DNA of 30,568 nt from Fibrobacterota bacterium (GTDB lineage Bacteria > Fibrobacterota > Chitinivibrionia > Chitinivibrionales > Chitinispirillaceae), in NCBI GenBank assembly GCA_023459055.1, contig JAEWVR010000006.1, positions 1 to 30,568 on the forward strand, in the 5' to 3' direction. Under the pieces are notes generated by a model. It was not told where the DNA came from and made no database searches. It saw nothing but the letters and a program-made list of their open reading frames with translations. A program made the translations under genes and the position numbers. Below are positions 22,401-30,426 of this stretch, piece by piece (within the stretch, counting starts at the first letter, position 1; the number at the start of each line of letters is the position of its first letter).

Positions 22401-24420
22401 GGAGTTTGACAATACGTTACCATATATACCTTTTCGAATAAGTAATGAAAAAGGGATGATCTGCATACGTGATAATAAAATAATTATTGACAGGGACGGA
22501 CGACCCAATCGCACTAGTATACATTTCGACAATAAAGTCACTACTGAAGAAATAATTCCTGCATTCACTCAGAGCACTTATGGTGAAATGTTGTCAAAAA
22601 ATATACTTCATCCAATTTGTCAGACGACAACATGGTGTAAGGATGAGAAGGTTGCTGCATCACCTTATGTCGTTGCAGCTGCTGCAACGACATGGTCACA
22701 GGAATTGGGAACATCTGCCTGGGCAGCAAATAAAACATATACATGGAAAGCAAATATAGGTTCTGATGGCTTACCAGATGCAACATTTGAAAACTTTGAC
22801 CATACAATAAATGCTACAAATCAAAACTGGAAACAAACGTCTACTGTAAATAAATATTCAAAATACAGTCAACTGCGCGAAAGTTCAAAACAATCATCTA
22901 ACGGTGATATAATCAATTCTACTGTTGTTTATGGCACAAATAAACACTTACCCATAGCGTCAGTTAGCAATTCCACTGTAAATGAATCCGTTGTTTTCAC
23001 CTGCGATTACGATATGAATGAAGATGAGTATTTTGACAAAGAGAACGGGTGGGGGAATGGTGCTGGAAATGATATCGGCTTACCAAATGCAGAATCAATA
23101 GTTTGCGAAGAGGCAAAGCATTTTGGCAATAAAGGTGTTAAGGTGACAAACGCATTTGGACCAACTCGTGCATTTAAACTTGAAAAGGGACGAGATTATA
23201 TATTTTCTGCATGGATAAAGAAGGTCTCAGGTAATGTACCATTAGAGAATGGCATGGTAATTGGCATTGATTATCGAAAAAGGAAATCAGCAGAAGGTGT
23301 CTGGCCATATGAACTTTACTTGTCTACAGAAAGTCCAACGATAGCATGTAATAGTATATTAAAGAAAGTACAGTATGGTGATTGGTATTATATCGAGTTA
23401 CCTGTAAATGCAAAAACAGATATACCTGATGATAAATGGAATGAAGGTTATCAATATGGGGCAGCCTGGGTAGGTGTACCAAACGGAGCCGGACAAAACC
23501 AGAATGCAACAGTGTACATCGATGATATTCGATTTTATCCAAAAGATGCACATGTAACAACAACCTATTATGATGAAACACTTGGTTTACCGATTCTGAG
23601 TGTTGATGCAAATAATAAACCCGGTTTAAAAGTTACTTATGATGGTTTTGGAAGAGCTGTCCAGTGGGATAAATATGTAAAAGGTTCGGATGGGAATTAT
23701 ACTCTTAAAACTGTTAAGACGCAGAAATATCATTTGCACGGGGAATTGCTTGATGATCAAGGTATTTCGTTGCTGTATCCTGATAATGCAGAAACTTTTT
23801 ATGCTGGAAATACGATTAAAATTAGATGGAATTCACGAGCTGCCGGCAATGTAAATATCCAATATCGTAAAGAAAATGAACAGACCTATTCGTCAATTGC
23901 AAATGTTGAATCTGTTTCTGGAATTAACGAGTATAATTGGATAATACCGTATAATTTTACTGTAAAAGGTTTTATAAAGGTTGCTGCAACCAATAACTGT
24001 ACAAATAATTGTGGAGATGAATCGAATGTCGCGTTTACTGTTGAAAATAAAAAGCCAACAATTCCATCAAACCCAGTGGCTTCTCGTAATGGGACAAATA
24101 TTACATTAAGCTGGCAAGGGGGAACAAGTAATACTGATGCTAATGTTGAATACGCAGTCAGTATTGTTGAGAATCTGTATACTTGTCGGGTTACTATAGG
24201 TACTGGGCAAACTGTGTGTGATTGGAATTTTATGCAACCAGGGTATCCCAAGAATGTTTACACAACAAGTGTTTCAACCAGTGTGGGACAAAATATATTC
24301 GAATTACCGATTAATAATTTTAACGGAACTTTTGATGACCAACATCGCTATGACTGGTTTATTACTGCAAAGACACCTTTTGGTATCACGTCCTCAATAA
24401 AAATGGGTACAATTAATTAA
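19495..24420 (+). CDS. Very large secreted SpvB/TcB-like Rhs-family protein
   Basis: A 1641-residue protein with an N-terminal signal or anchor (hydrophobic 13-25). Residues about 40-105 carry the SpvB/Rhs N-terminal signature: FSLPLGTVQGVNGNDFPIQL, then EVGLGFSCGIGGISRKV and VPDD. Typical Rhs-neighbour sequence follows (YGDGIRVKKVTLKNDVG near 600), an FG-GAP-like VADIDGDGKLDIYMK near 921, a carbohydrate-binding-like jelly roll at about 1180-1350 ending in YIDDIRFYP, a short YD stretch (VTYDGFGRAVQWDKYVKG), a Ser-Thr-rich surface-anchor-type domain at about 1420-1520 (FYAGNTIKIRWNS) and a fibronectin III-like end. SpvB/TcB domains cap Rhs and Tc toxin cocoons, so it may complete the RhsA-RhsB capsule. 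It lies 249 bases after the lipoprotein gene, and a strong terminator follows. Confidence 0.75.
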   Translation: MLTRLKRKFDKISIVILITIAILGYSKELHSQIQTLDPQKTVNIPTGKMGFSLPLGTVQGVNGNDFPIQLNYSAGISLHQEASEVGLGFSCGIGGISRKVVYVPDDLTGDHFTVQEKGSCYLTGWRKWVEPIAYVVSSFLTVLTCGEAAPLLIFMNALFSMYPEMARTPTVESYRGGGEHTPVYNYVQGEVKGFFKGGETTDLPDMYIINTPYISGTMLWKKTMSDGKEMFELDKNGSAYIICYDKIDNIFTVTLPNGTKLIFDRRTQYPEETQTRGRKSEDGNQCYFSNGRINEESVTAQWHLTKVLYSDYLDGSSPVDDNPLNSQVNNKGSWVCFEYDSITGYDLYPENSHVSHIVPEKLDMVFQASENLSVFHNIGHRAWASGYPPAPPMVFRWNNEWSYIRLLTLKKVVTPNQTADYNFTYDRRDAKWFESYPAVVQIDRGVLSNITIKNKDGKEKQKILFTTSYRLRAKDGNDGSLTLEKLTLSDTNGNTLPPIQFDYVENNPPRDFSHYVGDGDNNAGYCIEEKDLWGYYNPTKNSYQKNDFNTEGNITQANNANAWSLKSIAFPEGYKISWEYEPSRYETANAVPVKMESDNAVAKYGDGIRVKKVTLKNDVGNSKTWSYFYTDENGVFTENAYNSSGYASIEPFAYNLVSYKENGVYFSSDTRPAKARGGLYSPAVVGYGKVQIVEGYNEANPEVIPYGFTVYNFTTPHDYPNFGDYGQQGMDPIRGMVKNVAVYNKNKLIVSQKATFYDVKISRYDNRRIRGEEGWGLFFTVVPTEEHEKINSVEKVRKYSYSSTIGDASDAIEANNVDRYITYEHRGLPLGLDPKEWYIPFYTFYTTDQLGLKGTNGALDIIIVCEKVHVTPYGGPYTDYGIMILQDIGELSETFSAPAQQSNYYRIMRLEYGSGKPSVKVADIDGDGKLDIYMKSVSPVASAEAKLSNVYIDDNGELKSNIGTYGAPTEFDNTLPYIPFRISNEKGMICIRDNKIIIDRDGRPNRTSIHFDNKVTTEEIIPAFTQSTYGEMLSKNILHPICQTTTWCKDEKVAASPYVVAAAATTWSQELGTSAWAANKTYTWKANIGSDGLPDATFENFDHTINATNQNWKQTSTVNKYSKYSQLRESSKQSSNGDIINSTVVYGTNKHLPIASVSNSTVNESVVFTCDYDMNEDEYFDKENGWGNGAGNDIGLPNAESIVCEEAKHFGNKGVKVTNAFGPTRAFKLEKGRDYIFSAWIKKVSGNVPLENGMVIGIDYRKRKSAEGVWPYELYLSTESPTIACNSILKKVQYGDWYYIELPVNAKTDIPDDKWNEGYQYGAAWVGVPNGAGQNQNATVYIDDIRFYPKDAHVTTTYYDETLGLPILSVDANNKPGLKVTYDGFGRAVQWDKYVKGSDGNYTLKTVKTQKYHLHGELLDDQGISLLYPDNAETFYAGNTIKIRWNSRAAGNVNIQYRKENEQTYSSIANVESVSGINEYNWIIPYNFTVKGFIKVAATNNCTNNCGDESNVAFTVENKKPTIPSNPVASRNGTNITLSWQGGTSNTDANVEYAVSIVENLYTCRVTIGTGQTVCDWNFMQPGYPKNVYTTSVSTSVGQNIFELPINNFNGTFDDQHRYDWFITAKTPFGITSSIKMGTIN

Positions 24421-24470
24421 GTTGTACACTGATTTGTTGTGATTTTGATACTTATTATTAGTACCTGTCA

Positions 24471-24495
24471 GTGTGTAGAATTTTTAGCTACACAC
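24471..24495. other. Stem-loop after the SpvB-like gene
   Basis: GTGTGTAG (24471-24478) pairs perfectly with CTACACAC (24488-24495) around nine bases. No U run follows, so it is not a clear terminator; it may help protect the transcript end. Confidence 0.5.
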
Positions 24496-24656
24496 AATTG
24501 GTAGGATTCGAATCCGATACCAAAGAGAGGCTGTGATTCTTGGTTGTATAATATTTTAAAAAGCAAAGTATTTAGGAAATTGCTTATTAAAAATCTGTAA
24601 TCATCTGAGTTTTTACCTATTTTATCAATATGGAATGTATAATTAGCAATACTATC

Positions 24657-24687
24657 AAAACAGAAGTAAACCCTACTTCTGTTTTTT
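24657..24687. terminator. Strong intrinsic terminator
   Basis: A perfect 12-base stem, AAAACAGAAGTA (24657-24668) with TACTTCTGTTTT (24674-24685), loop AACCC, followed by more T residues. It should end transcription from the SpvB-like gene, and the A-rich left arm would let it work in the other direction too. It lies inside an upstream extension of the gspE frame, arguing that gspE starts downstream. Confidence 0.85.
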
Positions 24688-24707
24688 CTATTTCCCATAA
24701 CATTCTA

Positions 24708-26141
24708 ATGTTGTTTTCCGCTCAAATTGCACAACTCCACAACGCAATCCCACACACCTTCGACACCAAAGGCCGCCTCGAAGTCCTTATGGCAGATCCA
24801 TCAGACCTGCAGGCTCTACAGGCGCTTCAGATGCACACCGGGAAATGCATCAAAACGAAGAAAATTGATAAGGCAACACTGCAAAAACTTATTCTCGAGC
24901 ATTACGGCTCGTCTGCACAGGAACCGCATAAAAACGCATCAATACAACAGCAGGCATCAAACATCCGTAAATTATCGTTCAATCCATCAGAAACGACAGT
25001 TGTAATTGTCAACGATATCTTTCATGAGGCGATTCGTTTGAGGGCGAGTGATATTCACTTTGAACCGTTTGAACTTGAGATGATTGTCCGGTTCCGTATT
25101 GATGGCGTATTGCAGGAGATTACATCAATACCTAAAGAGCGCATTCCCGAAGTAATATCACGTATCAAGATTCTTTCCAGAATGGATATCGCAGAAAAAC
25201 GCCGCTCCCAGGATGGGCGCATACGCATCAACGAAGATGGCCGTGATGTTGACATACGCGCAAGCACACTGCCGACCGACTTCGGCGAGAAAATGGTACT
25301 TCGTCTTCTTGACAAAAGCAGCTTCGATTACAGCATCGACTCAATCGGTATGGAGCAGAAACGGCTTACTGTTTTTAAACGCTCCATTCAGCAGCCTAAT
25401 GGTATTGTCGTGATAACCGGGCCGACAGGTTCCGGTAAAACGACAACCCTTTACGGGGTGATAAACCATATCCGCAGGCCGGGTATTAATATATCAACCG
25501 TCGAGGATCCGATAGAATACAATATTGCAGGTGTCAACCAGACACAGGTAAATCCGGTAACCGGCATGACCTTCGCGCACTCCCTGAGAACGCTGCTGCG
25601 TCAGGACCCCGATGTCATTATGGTCGGCGAGATGCGCGATCAGGATACTGCCGAAATAGCAATACGGGCATCACTGACCGGACACCTTGTTCTCAGCACC
25701 CTGCACACCAACGACGCACCATCAGCAGCAACCCGTCTTGTTGACATGGGGATAGAACCCTACCTTGTGTCATCATCGGTTACCATGATCGTCGCACAGC
25801 GGCTTGTCAGAAAGATATGTAAACATTGTAAATGTGAGGCATTAGTCTCAGACGATATAAAGAAAAACCTTGGCCTTCAGATAACAACACCACTTTACAA
25901 AGGTGTAGGTTGTTCATCATGCGGGTATACAGGGTACAGGGGCAGAACAGGACTATTCGAAGTGCTGCCTGTGAGTGATACGATACGAACGCTTATAAAT
26001 AAAAAAGCCTACGCAGCCGAAATCCGCAACGCAGCCCTAAACGAGGGCATGGTAACCTTGCGCGACCACGCCTTATCCAAACTCACAGACGGTGAAACGA
26101 CGATCGAAGAGGTACTGAGGGAGATTGCGGTCGTGGTTTGA
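24708..26141 (+). CDS. gspE: Type II secretion / type IV pilus assembly ATPase (GspE/PilB family)
   Basis: A 477-residue hexameric traffic ATPase that powers pseudopilus or pilus assembly at the inner membrane. Visible are a short MshEN-like N-domain (GRLEVLMADPSDLQALQALQ), N2 domain DIHFEPFELEMIVRFRIDG, Walker A GPTGSGKTT at 238-246, Asp box VEDPIEY, Walker B DPDVIMVGEMRD near 300-311, His box STLHTNDA near 330-337, and the zinc-type cysteines CKHC (371, 374) and CSSC (402, 405). The start at 24708 was chosen because a terminator sits just upstream in the same frame; no good ribosome-binding site precedes it. It is short at the N-terminus for GspE/PilB, which usually exceed 500 residues. It is followed by a secretin and a PilM-PilN-like gene. 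Confidence 0.88.
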   Translation: MLFSAQIAQLHNAIPHTFDTKGRLEVLMADPSDLQALQALQMHTGKCIKTKKIDKATLQKLILEHYGSSAQEPHKNASIQQQASNIRKLSFNPSETTVVIVNDIFHEAIRLRASDIHFEPFELEMIVRFRIDGVLQEITSIPKERIPEVISRIKILSRMDIAEKRRSQDGRIRINEDGRDVDIRASTLPTDFGEKMVLRLLDKSSFDYSIDSIGMEQKRLTVFKRSIQQPNGIVVITGPTGSGKTTTLYGVINHIRRPGINISTVEDPIEYNIAGVNQTQVNPVTGMTFAHSLRTLLRQDPDVIMVGEMRDQDTAEIAIRASLTGHLVLSTLHTNDAPSAATRLVDMGIEPYLVSSSVTMIVAQRLVRKICKHCKCEALVSDDIKKNLGLQITTPLYKGVGCSSCGYTGYRGRTGLFEVLPVSDTIRTLINKKAYAAEIRNAALNEGMVTLRDHALSKLTDGETTIEEVLREIAVVV

Positions 26142-26149
26142 GAAAACAG

Positions 26150-26384
26150 CCTCATCCCCCCGGCCCCCTTCTCCACTCGTGGAGAAGGGGGTGAAAGAGA
26201 CCTCACCCCCTAACCCCCTCTCCCATAGGAGAGGGGGGACAAGAGTTTATTCCTCTTTTCTTCCACCCCCTCGCTTATGGGAGAGGGGGCCGGGGGGAGA
26301 GGTCAAAAGGTACAATAGTAACAAAAACAATTCATCTTCTCCTCCCCCTCTACCACCCGTGGAGAGGGGGGCAGGGGGGTGAGG
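26150..26384. repeat. Cluster of GC-rich hairpin repeats, copy R3, between gspE and the secretin gene
   Basis: Starts nine bases after the gspE stop. Contains several strong hairpins: 13-base arms at 26164-26176 and 26179-26191, 10-base arms at 26214-26223 and 26228-26237 around CATA, and weaker pairs near 26265-26290 and 26343-26371. One part ends GAGAGGTCA at 26305, like the other copies, but the central TTCCG palindrome is absent. It probably attenuates or stabilises the transcript between the two genes. Confidence 0.8.
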
Positions 26385-26403
26385 CATAGGCGAAGCAAAA
26401 AAA

Positions 26404-28629
26404 ATGAAAAAAACAATCTTACTAATTATTGCCGTGATGTCAATCACAGCAGTAGCTCAACAAGACACTGCATCAAAACCAAACCTCTATCCGATCGAGA
26501 AAATTCCCGTTGCGGATACGGTAAAAATTCCAATACTGGATTTTAAGAATACCGATATCAAGGATATCCTGCGCGGACTTGGTATGCAGTATAATGTCAA
26601 TATATTTGTTGAGCCGGATGTAAGCGGGCTTATTTCGCTGTATTTAACTGATGTAACCGTAAAGAGCGCGATTGATTTTATTGTCAAGCGTAATAATTGT
26701 GCGTATTCGGTTGATAACAGTATTGTCAAGGTGTATAAATATCAGGCACCACCGCCTCCTCCTCCTCCGAAACCGAAAGTCGAGTTTCACCTTGATAACG
26801 GTATGGTAAGTATTGATATTAATAGTGTGCCGGTTAAAGAGGTTGCGAGAATGTTTGGGGATTCGGCGAAGGTCAATGTTATTGTTGATGGCTCATCGGA
26901 CAAAAATATTACTGCGCGTCTTGTTAAAATCGCTCCCGAGAAAGCTGTTAAAGCGCTTTTTGAATCGAACGGATTTGAAGTGGTACTCAGTGAGGGAATC
27001 TACTATGCATCACCACGGTTTGCAGGCGGGAGTGATAAACAGGCATCGTCACAGTTTAAACCGTTGTCGCTTTCTGTAAAAGACAAGCTTGTCACCCTTG
27101 AAGTCGATAATGCGTCACTGGATCAGCTTGTCCGTTCCATATCGGTACAGAGCGGTATAAATATTGTCATGTACGATAAGCTGACAGGAGATATCACTGC
27201 ACGGCTGAGTGCTGTGCCGATTGACAATGCGCTGCGGTTTCTGCTTCAGAATACAAAGTTTACCTTCTGGAAAGAGAACGAGATCTATTTTATCGGTTCA
27301 CGCGAGATGAATCAGCAGAAAACCACGGTTACGATTCCGTTAAAACATATCCGTGCGGACGAGGCTGCGATTTCGAAAACGCTTCCTCCGCTGGTGACAT
27401 CAAATGCGGTAATCAAATATAATACGGAACATAATGCACTTATTGTTATCGGTTCCTATGATGTAGTATCTGCGGCTGCATCATTTATCGAGAAAATTGA
27501 CAAGCCGGTTCCCCAGGTGCTTATTGAAGCGCTGGTTGTTGATTTCAATGTTAATAAAATTAAAAGTTTCGGTTTTTCGATGTTTACAGGGCAGCGTGAT
27601 TCCAGTGCCGGTAATTCCTATTTTCCGGCTATCGATATTGTGACCGATAAGCAGACTCCGGAATGGATACTTAATAAAATAACGACAACCAAAGCTATCA
27701 AATATGTACTTGATAAAATAAACGAAAGTCAGATTGTAAATCTGCCCAGTGAATTCAAGGCATCAATACGGGCGCTTGAAACAGCAGATATTGCCAAGGT
27801 ACATTCGACACCGCAGATCGCAACAATCAATGGTAATCCTGCATCAATTACAATAGGAGAAACGCGCTATTACAAACTTCAGAAAGAAACAGTGACACCC
27901 AATGACAATACAAGTACGGTCATCGGTAAGGATGAGCGGTTTGAGGTCTTGAAATTCAACACACAGCTTGAAGTGACACCCTGGGTGATGGATGACGGGT
28001 ATGTGATGGTAAAAATTCGTCCGGAGTTTAATATTCCGCGCACCGGTGGTGATGGGTCAACACCACCCAATGTTGACACAAGAGTAATTGAATCAATGGT
28101 ACGGCTTAAAAACGGTCAGACCATTGTACTTGGAGGTCAGCGTCAGACTGAAAATCGTGTCAACCGCTCTGGGGTACCGTTTTTAAGTAGTGTTCCAATA
28201 CTCGGATGGTTCTTCTCAAACAGGACTGTGACAAAGCTGGAAACTCAGATGATGATATTCCTTACACCGCATGTCTACTATGGTGATGAAAACGCTGTAA
28301 AGCCGGATGAGTATTTTGGTAAAGAGATTAATAAGGTACTTGATAAATATGGATTTAAAGAGGATACTGCCATTGTGGAGAAAAAACGAAAAGCTGCAGA
28401 TACTCTTGATACAAAGGATACAACTCATACATTACCAAAGAAGAAGCATCGCTGGTTTAAAAGGACAAAAAAAGATAGCGATTCATTGACAGTTAAAGAT
28501 ACTGTGACGACATCAACAAGAACAGATCAGACGACGCGGAATAAAAAAGTGTTCAGATTTTCATCACGGAAAAAAGCTGAAACTGATACTACACAAATCA
28601 AGAATGTAAATGAGCGTGGTAGTAAATAA
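26404..28629 (+). CDS. Outer-membrane secretin (GspD/PilQ family) with three short N-terminal domains
   Basis: A 741-residue secretin that would form the outer-membrane gate. Signal peptide 1-19. Three STN/N0-type repeats lie at about 40-113, 127-204 and 221-299, the first two joined by a polyproline linker (PPPPPPPKPK). An N-domain (about 308-380) contains IPLKHIRADEAAISKTLPPL. The secretin beta-barrel covers 445-623: VHSTPQIATINGNPASI, VTPWVMDDGYVMVKIRPEF, VLGGQ, the VPILGWFF gate motif and MMIFLTPHV. The last 85 residues are charged and Lys/Arg-rich (KKKHRWFKRTKKDSD). The start is weakly supported by AGGCG. It follows gspE after a hairpin cluster. PilQ and GspD are hard to tell apart here; several N0-like domains favour the pilus-type or a lineage-specific form. 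Confidence 0.87.
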   Translation: MKKTILLIIAVMSITAVAQQDTASKPNLYPIEKIPVADTVKIPILDFKNTDIKDILRGLGMQYNVNIFVEPDVSGLISLYLTDVTVKSAIDFIVKRNNCAYSVDNSIVKVYKYQAPPPPPPPKPKVEFHLDNGMVSIDINSVPVKEVARMFGDSAKVNVIVDGSSDKNITARLVKIAPEKAVKALFESNGFEVVLSEGIYYASPRFAGGSDKQASSQFKPLSLSVKDKLVTLEVDNASLDQLVRSISVQSGINIVMYDKLTGDITARLSAVPIDNALRFLLQNTKFTFWKENEIYFIGSREMNQQKTTVTIPLKHIRADEAAISKTLPPLVTSNAVIKYNTEHNALIVIGSYDVVSAAASFIEKIDKPVPQVLIEALVVDFNVNKIKSFGFSMFTGQRDSSAGNSYFPAIDIVTDKQTPEWILNKITTTKAIKYVLDKINESQIVNLPSEFKASIRALETADIAKVHSTPQIATINGNPASITIGETRYYKLQKETVTPNDNTSTVIGKDERFEVLKFNTQLEVTPWVMDDGYVMVKIRPEFNIPRTGGDGSTPPNVDTRVIESMVRLKNGQTIVLGGQRQTENRVNRSGVPFLSSVPILGWFFSNRTVTKLETQMMIFLTPHVYYGDENAVKPDEYFGKEINKVLDKYGFKEDTAIVEKKRKAADTLDTKDTTHTLPKKKHRWFKRTKKDSDSLTVKDTVTTSTRTDQTTRNKKVFRFSSRKKAETDTTQIKNVNERGSK

Positions 28630-29070
28630 AGTTCGTAAGGGAATGTTGTTGATAAGAAAATAGGTTTAAATAAGGTTGACTGGTGATTCTTTAATGATTG
28701 TTTTGGGAAAGTTCTTTTATGTCCATGAGGGACATAATATTTATAGAAAATATACAACAAATAAAAATCCTTGTCCCGTAGGGACAATATGTGGAACTGC
28801 TTGAACGATTTACTATTGCTTATGCAGTGTGATGTTCTTGCGAGATTTACAATAAATATATCGTCCCTACAGGACTCGGATCATTTTTGTCTTACGCATT
28901 CTATAAATATTAGATCCCGATGGGATCAAGAATATATGAGGAATGTTTTATCTATGTTGTACGATGTCTATTGACATTTAAGCTATTTACAAGTAGTTAT
29001 TTATAGTAAATAGTTTGTAAAAATTGACACAAAGGTATCTTTGGGTCAAAAAATCCTGGAAGAGCCGAAA
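28630..29070. repeat. Gene-free spacer with a cluster of short GTCC/GGAC hairpins (REP-like)
   Basis: No gene is seen. Four small palindromes are spread over 28717-28927: TTATGTCC-ATGAG-GGACATAA (28717-28737), TTGTCCC-GTA-GGGACAA (28771-28787), GTCC-CTACA-GGAC (28863-28875) and GATCCC-GAT-GGGATC (28913-28927). Several are flanked by similar AT-rich strings such as ATAATATTTATAG and CTATAAATATTAG. This is the look of a REP-type repeat cluster downstream of a gene. Confidence 0.7.
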
Positions 29071-30426
29071 ATGAATGCATTTTGTACGATAAGCAGGTTA
29101 CTCTGGAACAGTTTAATAAATCCGGATTCGTTATCGATCGGTGTGTCTATTGATGCTGATCAAAAGAGGTTGGTTCTTGTAAAGAAACAACAATCAGGCA
29201 GGAAGCCGGAGCTGCTGTATTACACCGAATTGGTTCCCTGGTGGCTTCATCTGATTATCCCGATGGTGGTGACAACAGAATGTAATACTGCACGACCATA
29301 TATAACATCAAATGTATGTGCATCAGGTGAAGATCCTGATGCATGGATTGCAGCGAATGAGGAAACCTGTATTCCATCAGGGTTTAATAGCGCAGACGTG
29401 CTTGTTGAGCACAGTTTTGCCAATAACAATGTGTATTCAGTATGTATGACAAAGAGCGATAGAGATGCTGCTATTGCTCGTTGTAAAGGTACATATATGC
29501 CGCTTGTGCTGTTACCACCTTTTCAGGTTCTTGCTGAACTCTATTTTACAAAACTAAAAAGTGACTTTATAATATTGCAATGTAATGCTGATGGAACAGC
29601 AGTAGCACATATTGAAAACGGGCATATTAAGCAGTTTGTAAATACCTGGCCGGATTGTGATGATATTGAACACAACACCGATGGTGCACGGGAGTACCTT
29701 GCAACGGTTATGAATACATTTACCGGTAGTAAGATACTACCGGTTATAGTAACAGGGACTGATGGTATATCCTGCGAACAAATGGGTCAGTTCAAACTCA
29801 TGTACCCCCCGCCAATAAACAATGTGCCTGCAGCATATCATACAGCATATGCCTGTGCTCTTTATGATGATACATCAAGAATGAATCTGACACCCTTTGA
29901 CCTGTTTCAAAAAGCAAAGAAGCATCTGCATCAGTATGTCCAAAGTATCACATGGTTCAGGCGTACTGCGCTTGTTACAATTATTACTGCTGCAGCAATA
30001 GGTGTAATAAATGAAGGAATCGGAATATATCAGAAAATGAATAATCAGGATCTCGAGCTTTTAACACTGAAGACATCAATGCTTAGAGGACTTGTACAGA
30101 AACGGGATTCTCTATCGACACAACTGGAAAAAACCGGTATAGGGACAGGAATGGATAGTCGCTTGACATTATTGTTGAGTGATCTTCAGACAAAATTCCC
30201 CGAAGGTGTATGGGCCGATGAACTCGCAATAGAAGAACAGGGTGACAGCGGCTGGACAATGGGAATAGTCGCATTGTCAAGATCGACTGGGTCGATAGGC
30301 GTGTTAATGAAAAATCTGACCGGGACAGCGATGATGACACAGTTGAGAATGGTGTATAGTGAGCAGATTAAGGGTACAAAAGGGGAGAAATTGAATAAGT
30401 TCAGGGTTGAGAGTTTTGTGAAGTGA
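29071..30426 (+). CDS. PilM-PilN / GspL-like fusion protein of the secretion or pilus platform
   Basis: A 451-residue protein. The N-terminal 260 residues have the weak actin-like pattern of PilM/GspL cytoplasmic domains (LSIGVSIDADQKRLVLVKKQ, FIILQCNADGTAVAHIENGH, LPVIVTGTDG). Residue 272 onward begins NLTPFDLFQKAKK, the start signature of PilN, followed by one membrane helix at about 299-318 (ALVTIITAAAIGVI), a coiled coil (about 322-365) and a ferredoxin-like periplasmic part. PilM and PilN are normally separate; GspL joins the two, so GspL is the closest single-protein match. The ATG at 29071 (GGAAGAG upstream) is preferred to a TTG at 29041. It bridges the ATPase to the rest of the apparatus. 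The stop is directly followed by a repeat end. Confidence 0.72.
   Translation: MNAFCTISRLLWNSLINPDSLSIGVSIDADQKRLVLVKKQQSGRKPELLYYTELVPWWLHLIIPMVVTTECNTARPYITSNVCASGEDPDAWIAANEETCIPSGFNSADVLVEHSFANNNVYSVCMTKSDRDAAIARCKGTYMPLVLLPPFQVLAELYFTKLKSDFIILQCNADGTAVAHIENGHIKQFVNTWPDCDDIEHNTDGAREYLATVMNTFTGSKILPVIVTGTDGISCEQMGQFKLMYPPPINNVPAAYHTAYACALYDDTSRMNLTPFDLFQKAKKHLHQYVQSITWFRRTALVTIITAAAIGVINEGIGIYQKMNNQDLELLTLKTSMLRGLVQKRDSLSTQLEKTGIGTGMDSRLTLLLSDLQTKFPEGVWADELAIEEQGDSGWTMGIVALSRSTGSIGVLMKNLTGTAMMTQLRMVYSEQIKGTKGEKLNKFRVESFVK

Noticed and set aside
26150..26384. Coding frames through the GC-rich hairpins after gspE
   Set aside because: Proline- and glycine-rich translations of repeat DNA on both strands; no start signals.
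28717..28927. CRISPR array in the hairpin cluster
   Set aside because: The palindromes are short, unequal in sequence and irregularly spaced; no repeated direct unit with uniform spacers.
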